64,000 nucleotides of DNA from Bacteroidales bacterium (GCA_022648685.1 JALCMW010000001.1:372001-436000), one strand, 5' to 3'; shown: positions 36,250 through 46,032, counted from the stretch's first letter. Notes: a model not told the origin generated them from the sequence alone. Translations and numbers: made by a program.

Positions 36250-36257
36250 CAAATGTA
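36250..36257 (-). promoter_or_regulatory. -7 element (TACATTTG) for the small peptide unit
   Basis: Exact TAnnTTTG on the minus strand, 60 nt before the GTG start. It overlaps the left arm of an imperfect hairpin (36255-36266 with 36283-36294), which might be an operator or a transcript structure. Confidence 0.45.
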
Positions 36258-36309
36258 AGTCTCTGAAGAAAGACGTACTTTATCAGAGGCTTACGTATAA
36301 GCGGTAATT

Positions 36310-36345
36310 AAAGAAGCCGGTCGGAAATTCCGATCGGCTTCTTTA
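36310..36345. terminator. Terminator downstream of ppiD
   Basis: A near-perfect 16-bp inverted repeat, AAAGAAGCCGGTCGGA against its complement with one G-T wobble, loop of about 3 nt, and A/T-rich flanks. It lies 21 nt after the ppiD stop on the minus strand. Confidence 0.7.
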
Positions 36346-36365
36346 TTATTCAGAGCAACTGATTC

Positions 36366-38453
36366 CTAATAGAATTTGGCTCTGTTATCTTTAACATCGG
36401 CATCATTTTCCATTACCGGAAGAAGTGCCCTTAATTCATATTGGTTTATCTTAGCCTGATAATTCTTGGCATCATCCTCAGTATAGAAAGACCCGGTATC
36501 ACGGCTCTTTACCTGATAAACATACACACCAATATTCCCGGCAAGCGGTTTGCTTATCTCTCCGATCTTGGCAACGGAGACTGCACCGATGAACATAGGA
36601 TCAAGGCTTTGGGAATTCATTGAAGCAAAGGCGACGCTGGATTGGTTGCTAACCGTCGTTTTCAATGTATCGGCAATCGTCCTGAGATCTTTAAGCCCCG
36701 CGATCTTTTCCGCAATTTCGGCTGCTTTCTTTTTCCCGTATCTTTCGGCATAAAGGTGCTGTTTTATGACTGAAGCAACTTCATTGACCTTTGCATAACC
36801 TTCTTTATGGGTGTTTTTCAAAGCAACGACGAAGAAATAATTATTATTTACAGTTATTATATTGGAAACCTTGCCCTTTTTGGCATCGAATATCCAGCGG
36901 GTGACTTCTTTGGCATTTTCAACCGAACCGAAATCGGATGTGCTTTGAAGAACATTATTCATGGTATGTGAATATTCGCCAAGCGTATCTACCGCATTTT
37001 TATAATTCTGGTAACTGCCTGAAGCAAGATTTGCAAACTTATTTGCTTTCGCATAATAATCATTGAAAGTATTCTTGCTTGCCAAAGCGTCTTTTTCCAA
37101 AATAGCTACTTCTTTCTTTAAGACCGGTTTAGTGGTTTTCGTAACTTCCACGAGATGAGTGCCATATTGAGAATGTATAATAAAAGGCTTATTGACGGCG
37201 GCCGTCATCACACCTTCGAAACCAGGAATCATATAAGTCTGTGTCAGCCATCCGAGATTACCTTTTTCTCCATCAGCGGCCGAACTTTTATCTGCGGAAT
37301 AAAGAGCGGCGATATTGGAAAAGCTGTCTCCGGAAGAAAGAACACTCAAAAGGCTGTCGGCTTGTTTGTCGGCATTATTTCCCTGAAGTAGAATATGCCT
37401 TACATAAACGGAATCGGGAACCATCGCGGTAGCCATGACCCTTGCGGCAAAAAATTTATTACCGTTGTTGAAAATCCCGGATACCTCGGAACCGTTTTTA
37501 AATACGAAATCATTGATATCGGAAGAAATGGTATTCAGCTCTCCGTTTTTATAATAATATGATGAAAACGGTCTGTCTGAATTCTTGAGAAGGAAGCTTT
37601 TGATATTCTTTGTCGTGGCGAACTCATTATAAATATCGGACATTTTATTATTTGTAGCCGAAATGTCCTCTTTTGAGGGTTTCACCTCATAAACAACATA
37701 TTCTATATCCCTGCTTGCCTGCTGTTTGAAAAATTTCTTATGATTCTTGTAATAATTACGGATATCGTTATCGGATACTACAATCGAAGAATCTACTGCA
37801 TAACTGTATGGAGACATTACGAAATCCACATTCGTCGTATTATTGTTTTCCGCTATTGCTTTCGTAAGCATCAGCGGATTCTGGATATTGCTCTGTGCGA
37901 AAAGCGAATTATATTTCGAATAAAACTGCTGTGTGTAAATCGTAGTCTGAATATAATTCCAATAGAGCTTCATATTCTCGTCAGAAGCGGCATTGCTTAC
38001 GAATTTCGTGAAGATCTCTTTGGAAAAGTTACCGTTCTTATCGGCAAATGCCGGATTTTTGGCAATAAGCGGAGATATCATATCGCCGGTGGTAAGGTCG
38101 ACTATCTCATCGTCTCCGACATTGATTCCCGCATTCCTTGCAGATTTTATAAACAGATATTTATCGATCAACGTCTGCCATGCGGCATCACGGATCTGTT
38201 TCTGCTGCTTGTCATTCTGGGCGGAAGATCCGCTCATCATTTCGTTAAGTTTAGTGAACTTCTCCACATCAGCCTGAAAATCCGTATAAGAAATGGATTT
38301 CCCGTTTATATTGCCCACGTCGTATTTCGATGACATGGACTGAAACGCAGATGTGAGTTCATTAGGATCTATAATGAACGATAACAGGCCAAGTGCAATA
38401 ATGATGGATGCAGCCAGCCCGAACTTAACGCGTATTTTTTCAAGTACCGCCAT
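36366..38453 (-). CDS. ppiD: PpiD/SurA-type periplasmic peptidyl-prolyl isomerase
   Basis: A 695-residue chaperone anchored in the inner membrane by one N-terminal helix (residues 12-30), with the rest periplasmic. A SurA/PpiD-like N-terminal chaperone domain spans about 40-250, and a parvulin domain about 345-450 (YVRHILLQGNNADKQADSLL, then GNLGWLTQTYMIPGFEGV). It assists folding of outer-membrane proteins leaving the Sec channel. It ends a run of envelope genes (coaX, OMP, TPR, lptC). In related genomes I recall a CorC/TlyC-like gene between lptC and ppiD; none is present here. Confidence 0.92.
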   Translation of the reverse strand: MAVLEKIRVKFGLAASIIIALGLLSFIIDPNELTSAFQSMSSKYDVGNINGKSISYTDFQADVEKFTKLNEMMSGSSAQNDKQQKQIRDAAWQTLIDKYLFIKSARNAGINVGDDEIVDLTTGDMISPLIAKNPAFADKNGNFSKEIFTKFVSNAASDENMKLYWNYIQTTIYTQQFYSKYNSLFAQSNIQNPLMLTKAIAENNNTTNVDFVMSPYSYAVDSSIVVSDNDIRNYYKNHKKFFKQQASRDIEYVVYEVKPSKEDISATNNKMSDIYNEFATTKNIKSFLLKNSDRPFSSYYYKNGELNTISSDINDFVFKNGSEVSGIFNNGNKFFAARVMATAMVPDSVYVRHILLQGNNADKQADSLLSVLSSGDSFSNIAALYSADKSSAADGEKGNLGWLTQTYMIPGFEGVMTAAVNKPFIIHSQYGTHLVEVTKTTKPVLKKEVAILEKDALASKNTFNDYYAKANKFANLASGSYQNYKNAVDTLGEYSHTMNNVLQSTSDFGSVENAKEVTRWIFDAKKGKVSNIITVNNNYFFVVALKNTHKEGYAKVNEVASVIKQHLYAERYGKKKAAEIAEKIAGLKDLRTIADTLKTTVSNQSSVAFASMNSQSLDPMFIGAVSVAKIGEISKPLAGNIGVYVYQVKSRDTGSFYTEDDAKNYQAKINQYELRALLPVMENDADVKDNRAKFY

Positions 38454-38519
38454 TTTTTATTTTTTTTAATTAATAATCGATAAGGATTGCGAAGATAATG
38501 ATTTTCTTCAAATTAATTA

Positions 38520-39128
38520 TCATTTTTTTAACAAGGGACCTATAAAATTGACCGAATCTATGACAACCAAAGACGTATCCTGCACAACGATCCCATAACT
38601 GTTAAAAGGTTTGAGAATTATGGAATTCCTGGCATGTTCGTCAGATCTCATTCCGTACCCCTGCATGAACCCGTCCGGGGAAAACATTTTGACATAGCAA
38701 TCGGTATAAATTTCATGATTCGTCTGATCCCAATATATCGTATCGGTCTCCATCGTTTCCTTTTTAAGGATATTTTCAATTACGACGTTGCCGAAAGCGG
38801 ACCAATATTCCTTTCCGTTTTTCTTGTTTTTATGATGACATGCATTATCCGAAATTATATATGTTTCAAGTTTTCCATCATCTGTATAACCGAATACGGA
38901 AAAGCCTTTCGGAAATTTTTCATAAGAAACGGAATCATTATCGAACCTTTGCATCAAATCAGCTTCCATCCGCATCTGCAACAAGCCGTTATCTGTTTGG
39001 ACAACAAACATGCTGTCAACCGTTTGCACAGGGGTTTCAGATAAATCCAGATTTTCAGCCAAAGACAATTTCCCCTTGCAGGAATAAACGATGAAAGCAA
39101 CCGCACTTGCGGTTGCAATCTTTTTCAT
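38520..39128 (-). CDS. lptC: LptC-like LPS export lipoprotein
   Basis: A 202-residue protein. LptC links the LptBFG transporter to the LptA bridge in lipopolysaccharide export. A signal peptide ends in lipobox FIVYSC (Cys near 17), so it may be lipidated instead of membrane-spanning as in E. coli. The body has the beta-jellyroll pattern with IYWDQTNHEIYTDCYVKMF and MQGYGMRSDE typical of Bacteroidetes LptC. An in-frame TTG at 39149 would add 7 residues; ATG 39128 is chosen because it places the signal peptide normally. Confidence 0.85.
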   Translation of the reverse strand: MKKIATASAVAFIVYSCKGKLSLAENLDLSETPVQTVDSMFVVQTDNGLLQMRMEADLMQRFDNDSVSYEKFPKGFSVFGYTDDGKLETYIISDNACHHKNKKNGKEYWSAFGNVVIENILKKETMETDTIYWDQTNHEIYTDCYVKMFSPDGFMQGYGMRSDEHARNSIILKPFNSYGIVVQDTSLVVIDSVNFIGPLLKK

Positions 39129-39155
39129 AATATTTCCGATTCTTTTCAAATCAGG

Positions 39156-40481
39156 TTATTTCTGCGTTCTCACTATGGTAGTGGCCCTGAGTCCGCCGCA
39201 AGAAACCGTATATGACTGACCGTTGGTTATATCATACATGAAAGCTTCGGCCGTCTGCGGAAAATACGTGCTATATTGCTTTATCAACTCGTTTGCATCA
39301 TCGGAAAGAGTAGGATCGGCTTTCTTGGCTTTTACAAGATAATCAACCGCAACCCAATATTGTGCCCGCTTTTCTATTTCATTACCTCCGCACACGGTAG
39401 ACCCCCAAATGGTACCCATCAGGAAGTCAGCTTTCCCTTCAATGGAAGGATCCAGAGCCACAGCTTTCCTGGCTTCTTCATAAGCTTTCACTGAAGATCC
39501 GTTTTTGAACAGATATTTGGCCAGCTCATACTCATACTGGGCATCGGTCTTATCATCGGATTCCTTGAAATTGATTGCATCTTCAAGATACTCAACCGCA
39601 GTGTTTACGTTGTCTTTGGAAGCGTTCAAAGAATAAAGATAATATGCTGATTTATAGGAAGGGTCCAATTTGTAAAGCGAAGTAACGGCTTTCATATAAA
39701 GAGCATTATCGGTGCAACCTTCAACATTGCTCATTATCTTTACTATACCTGAGATCGTCTCCAGATTGGTGGAGTCCTCTTCATATCTCGGAGTATACAG
39801 GGAAATCAGATTATCGCAGCTTGCAACCTTGCTGGAAATGAACAGGTTTTCAAGATCGGTCTTGACCTTGTCATTCTGAGCCGCGGCACTGGAATTGGAA
39901 GCAGGAATCTTATCAATGGAGGAAACGGCCCTCTGATAAATATTGATTACATCTTCAGCCTTTAACTGGCCTTTCTGATAAAGATCGATGGCGGCATTAA
40001 GATTGAAAAGATACAACGAGGAGATCGTCTTTTCCTTGTTTTTATCGATAATGTCATTCAGGCCGTCATACAATGCCTTTGAATCATCCTTCATATAATT
40101 GGCCATATCGAGTCCCTTGTTATTAAGGGCTCTTGTCGCAAATTTAGGATAATACTGGGCTCTTATATCACTTAAAGTCAAAAGAGTATCGATAAGAGCT
40201 TTTCTGTAATCCGGATTACCTGAATTCTTGAATATCAGATCCCTCATCATTGAAGAACCGTCAAGCAGCATGTTTTGACTTGCGGTAGGAGGACATAATT
40301 TATACGCTTTCCGCCAACTCGGCAAAGCATCTTTGAAATCTTTCTGCTTATAATATTCTTTATAATACGACAGATACTTAATACATTCGGCACTATCCGC
40401 ACCATACCTTCCCTGTGCGGATAAATCATTACCTGTCAAAAAAATACCAAAAGTCAAAATGGCAATCGCAATCTTTTTCAT
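39156..40481 (-). CDS. Periplasmic tetratricopeptide-repeat protein
   Basis: A 441-residue secreted protein: signal peptide 1-22 (ending LSAQ), then helical repeats. TPR-like units can be seen at about 30-65 (YYKEYYKQKDFKDALPSWRK), 285-330 and 330-365 (YEEARKAVALDPSIEGKADF). A single Cys pair at the C-terminus (SCGG) is seen. It probably scaffolds envelope proteins; its place between the outer-membrane protein and lptC genes suggests outer-membrane biogenesis, which is inference. It starts 36 nt after the outer-membrane protein gene. Confidence 0.8.
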   Translation of the reverse strand: MKKIAIAILTFGIFLTGNDLSAQGRYGADSAECIKYLSYYKEYYKQKDFKDALPSWRKAYKLCPPTASQNMLLDGSSMMRDLIFKNSGNPDYRKALIDTLLTLSDIRAQYYPKFATRALNNKGLDMANYMKDDSKALYDGLNDIIDKNKEKTISSLYLFNLNAAIDLYQKGQLKAEDVINIYQRAVSSIDKIPASNSSAAAQNDKVKTDLENLFISSKVASCDNLISLYTPRYEEDSTNLETISGIVKIMSNVEGCTDNALYMKAVTSLYKLDPSYKSAYYLYSLNASKDNVNTAVEYLEDAINFKESDDKTDAQYEYELAKYLFKNGSSVKAYEEARKAVALDPSIEGKADFLMGTIWGSTVCGGNEIEKRAQYWVAVDYLVKAKKADPTLSDDANELIKQYSTYFPQTAEAFMYDITNGQSYTVSCGGLRATTIVRTQK

Positions 40482-40517
40482 ATCATCTGTTATTCTATCT
40501 AGTTATTGTTACTATCA

Positions 40518-41840
40518 TTATTCATATCTTGGTTTTTGGAACCAGATGTCAAAGATATTAAATCCGACGGAGAAATTCACATATCTTTCACGGACAAGAT
40601 TATCATAAACCCGTCCCCTCCGGCCAATATCCACGCCTACTGTAAGCCCGTTGTACCATCTGAATACAGGCAAGGTCATTCCGAAAGTCAATCCGTAAGA
40701 ATTTATCTGGTGCCCGTCAAGTTTATAATAATCTTTATTATAATATGCTCCTGCTCTGTAAGAACAGCGCTTGTAATAATATCTTATATCACTGCGGTTA
40801 GGAACGTATTCCATTCCGAATCTGAATGACTGTGAAGAAGTAACCGAAAAGGCCGATTGCCCTATATTGCTGAAACCGGACACTTTATCCATTCCGGTTC
40901 CGGACCAGTCGGAAAACAGGTAATTGAACTCCATCAACAGTTTGTTCTGATAATTCCAAGATACTCCAAGACCCAATTCATTAGCGAATTTAACCTGTCC
41001 CGGATTATTCTTCAACGTGTCCGTATTATTCCTCAAAGTATCGGATACTGACGAGGTATACGCATATTCGTAATCGTCCACAGTACCACGGATATTGGTA
41101 CCGAATTTATATGTGGCTCCGAATGTTATTTTATTGTCGGGACCTAAAGGGTACTCGTATTGCATACCCAATTTGGCTGTTGTTCCATTCAAAGTAAGAG
41201 TATATCCGCTGCTTATGCTTCTGGTAGCGGAATTTTCATAATAAACCGAGCTTGTCTTATTGAGGGAACCGAAATAATAGACGACTTCGGCACCTACCGA
41301 CAACCCTCTCCACAAAGTGGCTCCTGCACCGCCGAATATTTGATAAAGACTGCCGTCTCCCTCCATGGAATAAGAAATGTTCCCCGTTCTGCCTATCAGT
41401 GAAGGATCAGTTTCGTTAGAAGAACTTTTATACCCGATATTGCTGTAAGGAGCGATTCCGAACATCATTGCAGACTTCTTATAAACAGGAAACGATACTA
41501 TGAAATTATTGATATTGAATGTGTTGTTTCCGGATTTCAAATTTCCCTGCTTGTATATGTAATTGTTCTGGGTAAGTCCTAAATCAGCCATAAACGACAA
41601 TGTGTCCCTAGCTGTAACGGCTGCCGGATTGAGATAATTGAGAAATCGGTTATTTCGAGTCGCAATCCCGACTCCACCCATACTATTGTTATAAGCCGTT
41701 CCTCCTTTTGCAATATCACCTATACCGAACACGGAATAAGGAGTAAAACCACTATAAGCACCATTCTGTGCATGCACTGAAATTCCGCACAGCAATAATG
41801 CCGCGGCAATTGATAATTTACCGGAGATTTTTTTGAACAT
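40518..41840 (-). CDS. Outer-membrane beta-barrel protein (PorV/FadL-like)
   Basis: A 440-residue outer-membrane protein. The signal peptide ends at VHAQ (near 25) and is followed by GAYSGFTPYSVFGIGDIAKG and the NPA segment (NYLNPAAV) common to FadL/PorV-like Bacteroidetes barrels. Alternating beta strands continue to the end (FSVGFNIFDIWFQKPRYE). Function is unknown; PorV-like proteins can serve type IX secretion, but no other secretion gene is here. An in-frame TTG at 41852 is rejected for the ATG at 41840, which overlaps the coaX end by 23 nt. Confidence 0.8.
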   Translation of the reverse strand: MFKKISGKLSIAAALLLCGISVHAQNGAYSGFTPYSVFGIGDIAKGGTAYNNSMGGVGIATRNNRFLNYLNPAAVTARDTLSFMADLGLTQNNYIYKQGNLKSGNNTFNINNFIVSFPVYKKSAMMFGIAPYSNIGYKSSSNETDPSLIGRTGNISYSMEGDGSLYQIFGGAGATLWRGLSVGAEVVYYFGSLNKTSSVYYENSATRSISSGYTLTLNGTTAKLGMQYEYPLGPDNKITFGATYKFGTNIRGTVDDYEYAYTSSVSDTLRNNTDTLKNNPGQVKFANELGLGVSWNYQNKLLMEFNYLFSDWSGTGMDKVSGFSNIGQSAFSVTSSQSFRFGMEYVPNRSDIRYYYKRCSYRAGAYYNKDYYKLDGHQINSYGLTFGMTLPVFRWYNGLTVGVDIGRRGRVYDNLVRERYVNFSVGFNIFDIWFQKPRYE

Positions 41841-42546
41841 ATTCGTCAGCAATTAAAGCCAACCCCATCAGCACAAGGTTGCAAATTACAAAGATGGAGT
41901 TTTTCATTCTTTTTGCAAAATAAACCGCATCCCCGCCTGTAAAAACTATCACATTTGCAGGTCGGAAACTAGCATATCCCTCTATTTCAAACATTATGCC
42001 CGAAATCACTCCGGACTCTATTGATTTTTGAATCGAATGGCCTTCTTCTTCGATCGAATCAGGCGTATTCACCAAAGGCAGTGCCTTTGAATATCGGTTC
42101 AATGCCTTAAAACGGGTTCTGCAACCCAACGAAATATTTCCTCCTGAATACTTGCCCTGATTTTCAATAAAATCTACTGTCAGGGTAGTACCGAAATCAA
42201 AAACGGTACAGCCTTTGCCTTTAAACAGATATCTGGCAGCTATGATCGAAGCCGCCCTGTCATAAGTTATATAATCGGGAAGACTGTAATCTGCAAGAGT
42301 CCGGGTATTTGAATTATCCAAAATCAAAAGCTTGCCGCAATATCCGGACAATTCTTTCTCATCCTTGCGGGAGATTACGTATACAGAAGCGACTATCAAC
42401 ACAGCCGGCCTCTCTTTTTCAACAAGAGAGACAATGAAAGCCATCGCCTTTTCACCCTGGTACCTAAATGTCTTTCCGAGAATTATACCTTCGGACCAAG
42501 CTGCCTTGACAGCCGTATTTCCTATTTCAATTACAAGATTTGCCAC
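41818..42546 (-). CDS. coaX: Type III pantothenate kinase
   Basis: CoaX phosphorylates pantothenate in coenzyme A synthesis. At 242 aa it is full length. ASKHA-fold motifs: EIGNTAVKAAW at the start (phosphate 1), DYITYDRAASIIAARY with the catalytic-base Asp region, CTVFDFGTTLTVDFI near 114-128, and FTGGDAVYFAK near 210. The start codon is GTG. It overlaps the outer-membrane protein gene downstream by 23 nt and follows mfd by 39 nt on the same strand. Confidence 0.95.
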   Translation of the reverse strand: MANLVIEIGNTAVKAAWSEGIILGKTFRYQGEKAMAFIVSLVEKERPAVLIVASVYVISRKDEKELSGYCGKLLILDNSNTRTLADYSLPDYITYDRAASIIAARYLFKGKGCTVFDFGTTLTVDFIENQGKYSGGNISLGCRTRFKALNRYSKALPLVNTPDSIEEEGHSIQKSIESGVISGIMFEIEGYASFRPANVIVFTGGDAVYFAKRMKNSIFVICNLVLMGLALIADEYVQKNLR

Positions 42547-42585
42547 TAATAGACTAACCGGTTTATGAATAACAAAAATATAATA

Positions 42586-45500
42586 TTATTGCAATCTTTC
42601 CAAGATTCCATATGACTTTTCCAACGAATCCACACCTCTTATCACTATTTTCAGTTTACCTTCATTTTGTTTCAGATTGAACAATGAACTATCAGAATTT
42701 ATCTTTCCTAGAATTTTTCCGAATCTCTCGGATTTATAATATGCCGACATCGGATTGGCTATGAAAAACAAGATCATTAGACCATTCTTTATTATTATTT
42801 TTTCAAAACCAAGTACTTCTCCGAGGTTTCTTATGCGCACTACAAAAAACAAATTGGAAAGTTCGACGGGCATAGTACCGAATCTGTCTTCTATCTGGGA
42901 CTTCAGCCTCTGTATTTCGGATTCGCCAGAAAGAGAATCAAGTCTTTTGTAAATCCTTATTTTTTCATTAGTTATATCTATATAACTATCAGGAATGAAA
43001 GATGGCTGATCCGTTTCTATATTACAGTCTTCAACAAATGAATTTTTGGTATTCGAAGCTGATATGCCCGTTTCCACACCTAATTCTTCCATCGCTTCCG
43101 ACAAAATTTTCTGATACGCTTCATATCCCATTTCGGCAATGAAACCGCTCTGTTCGGCTCCCAGCAAATTTCCGGCTCCACGTATGTCCAGATCCTGCAT
43201 TGCAATATTGAATCCGCTGCCAAGATCAGAAAATTCTTCTATGGCTTTCAATCTTTTCCTCGCTTCATCGGTAATGGTAACCAAAGGAGGTACGATCAGA
43301 TAGCAAAACGCTTTTCTGTTGGAACGGCCGACCCGGCCCCTCAGCTGATGAAGATCGCTCAACCCTATATTCTGGGCCTGATTAATAATGATGGTATTGG
43401 CATTGGGAATATCAAGTCCGTTTTCTATTATCGTAGTACAAAGCAGCATGTCATAGTCCCCTCTCATGAAATCAAGCATCCTGTCTTCCAGATCCTTGGA
43501 CTCCATCTGACCGTGAGCTATACATATTCTCATATCGGGAACCAGACGATGCAATATGTCATGGACGGACTGTAGTTCATCCACTTTATTGTGAAGGAAA
43601 AAGATTTGCCCGCCTCTTTCCAATTCATAATTCAATATACCCTTGATTTCCTTTTCATCGAAAAGGATTATTTCTGTCTGTACGGGAATTCTGTTTGGCG
43701 GAGGAGTATTAATTATTGACAGATCTCTGGCCCCAAGCAGAGAGAACTGTAATGTCCTGGGAATAGGGGTAGCTGTAAGGGTAAGAGTATCAACGGATAC
43801 TTTAATCTTGCGGAGCTTTTCTTTGGCACCGACCCCGAATTTCTGTTCCTCGTCTATTATCAGCAGTCCAAGGTCCTTGAATTCAAATCCTTTTCCCAAA
43901 ATCTTATGAGTGCCTATCAGGATATCTATCTGCCCGGAACCCAATCTCTTTTTTATGTCGCTTATCTCGCCTGCAGAACGCAGACGGCTTACATAATCGA
44001 CATTGCATGGAAAGTTTTTCAACCTGCCTGTAAAAGTCTCATAATGCTGGAGGGCCAGAATTGTAGTAGGCACCAGAATAGCCACCTGCTTACTATCGGC
44101 GACAGCCTTGAATGCGGCTCTTATTGCAATTTCCGTTTTCCCGAAACCGACATCACCGCATATAAGCCTATCCATAGGATATCGGGCTTCCATATCTTTT
44201 TTGACAGCTTCGGTAGCGGTTATCTGATCCGGAGTGTCTTCATACATGAAAGAAGATTCCAATTCTTCCTGTAAATAAGAATCGGCGGAAAAAGCAAAAC
44301 CTTTCTCTGATTTGCGCTTCGCATATATCCTTATAAGATCTTTAGCTATATCCTTGACCTTGGATTTCGTACTGTTTTTAAGATTCTGCCAGGCCTTCGA
44401 ACCCAATTTGTTTATTTTGGGAGGCAGTCCGTCCTTTGATCTGAAACGGGATATCTTATGAAGTGAATGTACTGAAACGAATACCACATCATTGTCTTTG
44501 TACATAAGTTTGACAACTTCGCGGTACCTTCCTTTGTCATCGGAAAGCCTTACAAGACCACCGAATACTCCTACTCCATGATCCATATGCACGATATAGT
44601 CCCCTATTTTGAATGAACTCAAGTCATTCAAAGTAAGTTGTTCGCTTTTATCAACACTCCTTCTGATACTTACCCTGTGGAACCTGTCGAAGATCTCATG
44701 GTCGGTATAACAACAGACCTTATCGCCATTATCGATGAAACCACTGTGTATATTCTTTCCTTTTACAAACTCCGGCATCAATCCGCCGTTTTCAAAAAGG
44801 ATCGATTTTACCCTTTCAAGCTGGGCTTCCTTTTCACCGAAAATATAAACCTTGTAACTATGTTCTATCCTGTTTCTTATGTCAGCGGAAAGCAATTCGA
44901 AATTCTTGTTGAATACCGGCTGGGGGGAAATGTTGAATTGGACTGCATCTTTGCCGCCGAAAGATACCGGAACATCAAGATATACTTTTTGATACCTATC
45001 AATGTTTTTGATGAAATTTCGTTTTCCGTACATATCATAAGAATCGAACCAAATTATGGTATGCTCTGGAAATAGTTCCGATATTTCAACACTGCCGGAA
45101 GTATCATCTGCAACGGAAACATCGGGAACGATATCTATATCGGAAACAGGCTCTTTGGAAAGCTGTGTATTGCAATCGAATTCATGTATGCTCTCCACTT
45201 CATTGCCGAAAAAGGAAATACGGTAAGGATTGTTGTCAGAATATGAAAAGACATCGAAAACCGATCCCCTCACAGCAAATTGTCCGGGAATGGAAACGAA
45301 ATCGACTTTTTCAAATCCTTTCTCCGACAATCGCCCCTTAAGGACATCGAAACTGATTTCATCCCCGGTTTTTATTTTGAAAAAAGACTTCTCTATCCTG
45401 GATTTTTCGTTTACTTTTTCATCGAGGGCATCGGGATAAGTAACGACAAGCAACAAACCGGAATTATCTTTGTTTTCAAGGATTTTGCCCAAGGCAGATG

Positions 45501-45780
45501 TCCTCTGGACACTCAAGGAAGATTTATAATTGCTCCTTTCCACATTTTTTCCCGAATCCGGAAGATAAAAAACCACATCTCCGTCTACAAGATTATAAAG
45601 GTCGGAACAACAATATTCCGCAGATTCCCTGTCAGGAAGAACGATTACATGGGTACCTTTTTTTGCAATACCGGACAAAATGAACCACCTTGCAGAAAGA
45701 AACAACCCGTTACAGTAGATTTCTTCAGATACCCGCAGTTTATTTTTTAATTCCGCAGAAGCTTTAGAACTTATCAACAT
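42586..45780 (-). CDS. mfd: Transcription-repair coupling factor
   Basis: Mfd removes stalled RNA polymerase at lesions and recruits UvrA. Domains in order: UvrB-like damage module (about 20-350), RNA-polymerase-binding CarD-like RID domain (IVHMDHGVGVFGG, near 415), helicase with Walker A GDVGFGKTE (near 560), DEEQ box and motif VI LRGRVGRSNRKAF, and the C-terminal TRCF domain. The ATG at 45780 gives 1064 aa and 22 residues before the first conserved strand, close to the E. coli arrangement. A TTG at 45891 would add 37 residues reaching into the origin-like gap. Third positions are T/G-rich, matching leading-strand use. Confidence 0.96.
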   Translation of the reverse strand: MLISSKASAELKNKLRVSEEIYCNGLFLSARWFILSGIAKKGTHVIVLPDRESAEYCCSDLYNLVDGDVVFYLPDSGKNVERSNYKSSLSVQRTSALGKILENKDNSGLLLVVTYPDALDEKVNEKSRIEKSFFKIKTGDEISFDVLKGRLSEKGFEKVDFVSIPGQFAVRGSVFDVFSYSDNNPYRISFFGNEVESIHEFDCNTQLSKEPVSDIDIVPDVSVADDTSGSVEISELFPEHTIIWFDSYDMYGKRNFIKNIDRYQKVYLDVPVSFGGKDAVQFNISPQPVFNKNFELLSADIRNRIEHSYKVYIFGEKEAQLERVKSILFENGGLMPEFVKGKNIHSGFIDNGDKVCCYTDHEIFDRFHRVSIRRSVDKSEQLTLNDLSSFKIGDYIVHMDHGVGVFGGLVRLSDDKGRYREVVKLMYKDNDVVFVSVHSLHKISRFRSKDGLPPKINKLGSKAWQNLKNSTKSKVKDIAKDLIRIYAKRKSEKGFAFSADSYLQEELESSFMYEDTPDQITATEAVKKDMEARYPMDRLICGDVGFGKTEIAIRAAFKAVADSKQVAILVPTTILALQHYETFTGRLKNFPCNVDYVSRLRSAGEISDIKKRLGSGQIDILIGTHKILGKGFEFKDLGLLIIDEEQKFGVGAKEKLRKIKVSVDTLTLTATPIPRTLQFSLLGARDLSIINTPPPNRIPVQTEIILFDEKEIKGILNYELERGGQIFFLHNKVDELQSVHDILHRLVPDMRICIAHGQMESKDLEDRMLDFMRGDYDMLLCTTIIENGLDIPNANTIIINQAQNIGLSDLHQLRGRVGRSNRKAFCYLIVPPLVTITDEARKRLKAIEEFSDLGSGFNIAMQDLDIRGAGNLLGAEQSGFIAEMGYEAYQKILSEAMEELGVETGISASNTKNSFVEDCNIETDQPSFIPDSYIDITNEKIRIYKRLDSLSGESEIQRLKSQIEDRFGTMPVELSNLFFVVRIRNLGEVLGFEKIIIKNGLMILFFIANPMSAYYKSERFGKILGKINSDSSLFNLKQNEGKLKIVIRGVDSLEKSYGILERLQ

Positions 45781-46032
45781 CTCATTGTTTTTTCCGGTTA
45801 ATATATTGTTGAAAACACTGTTCAAAACGGAGAATGAAAAGTTAATATTATTTCCGGCAGACTTATGAACATTTTTCGAAACGGAAAACAATTAGCTTAT
45901 CAACACTGCACACGCTTAATAATATATTAAAATTCAATTAAATACAAAGTTTTGAACTTATTAACATGAATAATAGAATCAATATTCTTTAAAAATAAAA
46001 CAATATATTTGTATAAAATAATTTGACCTGAA
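45771..46032. other. Candidate chromosomal replication origin (oriC)
   Basis: The gap between the divergent mfd and ruvB genes, plus the first mfd codons, holds four TTATNAACA 9-mers, all on the plus strand: TTATCAACA at 45771 and 45897, TTATGAACA at 45863 and TTATTAACA at 45958. The DnaA box consensus is TTATNCACA, so each differs at one place. They are followed by about 110 nt of very AT-rich DNA (45917-46025), suited to unwinding. Gene direction and third-position base bias both flip here, in the sense expected for an origin. A similar 9-mer occurs alone at 44648, so single copies are not decisive. Confidence 0.6.
46004..46011 (+). promoter_or_regulatory. -7 element (TATATTTG) for ruvB
   Basis: Exact TAnnTTTG on the plus strand, 21 nt before the ruvB ATG, at the right end of the AT-rich origin candidate. 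Confidence 0.5.

Noticed and set aside
36255..36294. Hairpin upstream of the small peptide gene as a riboswitch
   Set aside because: It lies largely upstream of the predicted transcription start and shows no known riboswitch core.
44648..44656. TTATCAACA in the middle of mfd as part of the origin
   Set aside because: It is a lone copy 1.1 kb from the cluster, which a 64-kb window should contain by chance.
45781..45891. TTG-started N-terminal extension of mfd
   Set aside because: The ATG at 45780 gives a normal Mfd N-terminus, and the extension would cover the DnaA-box-like cluster; still possible.
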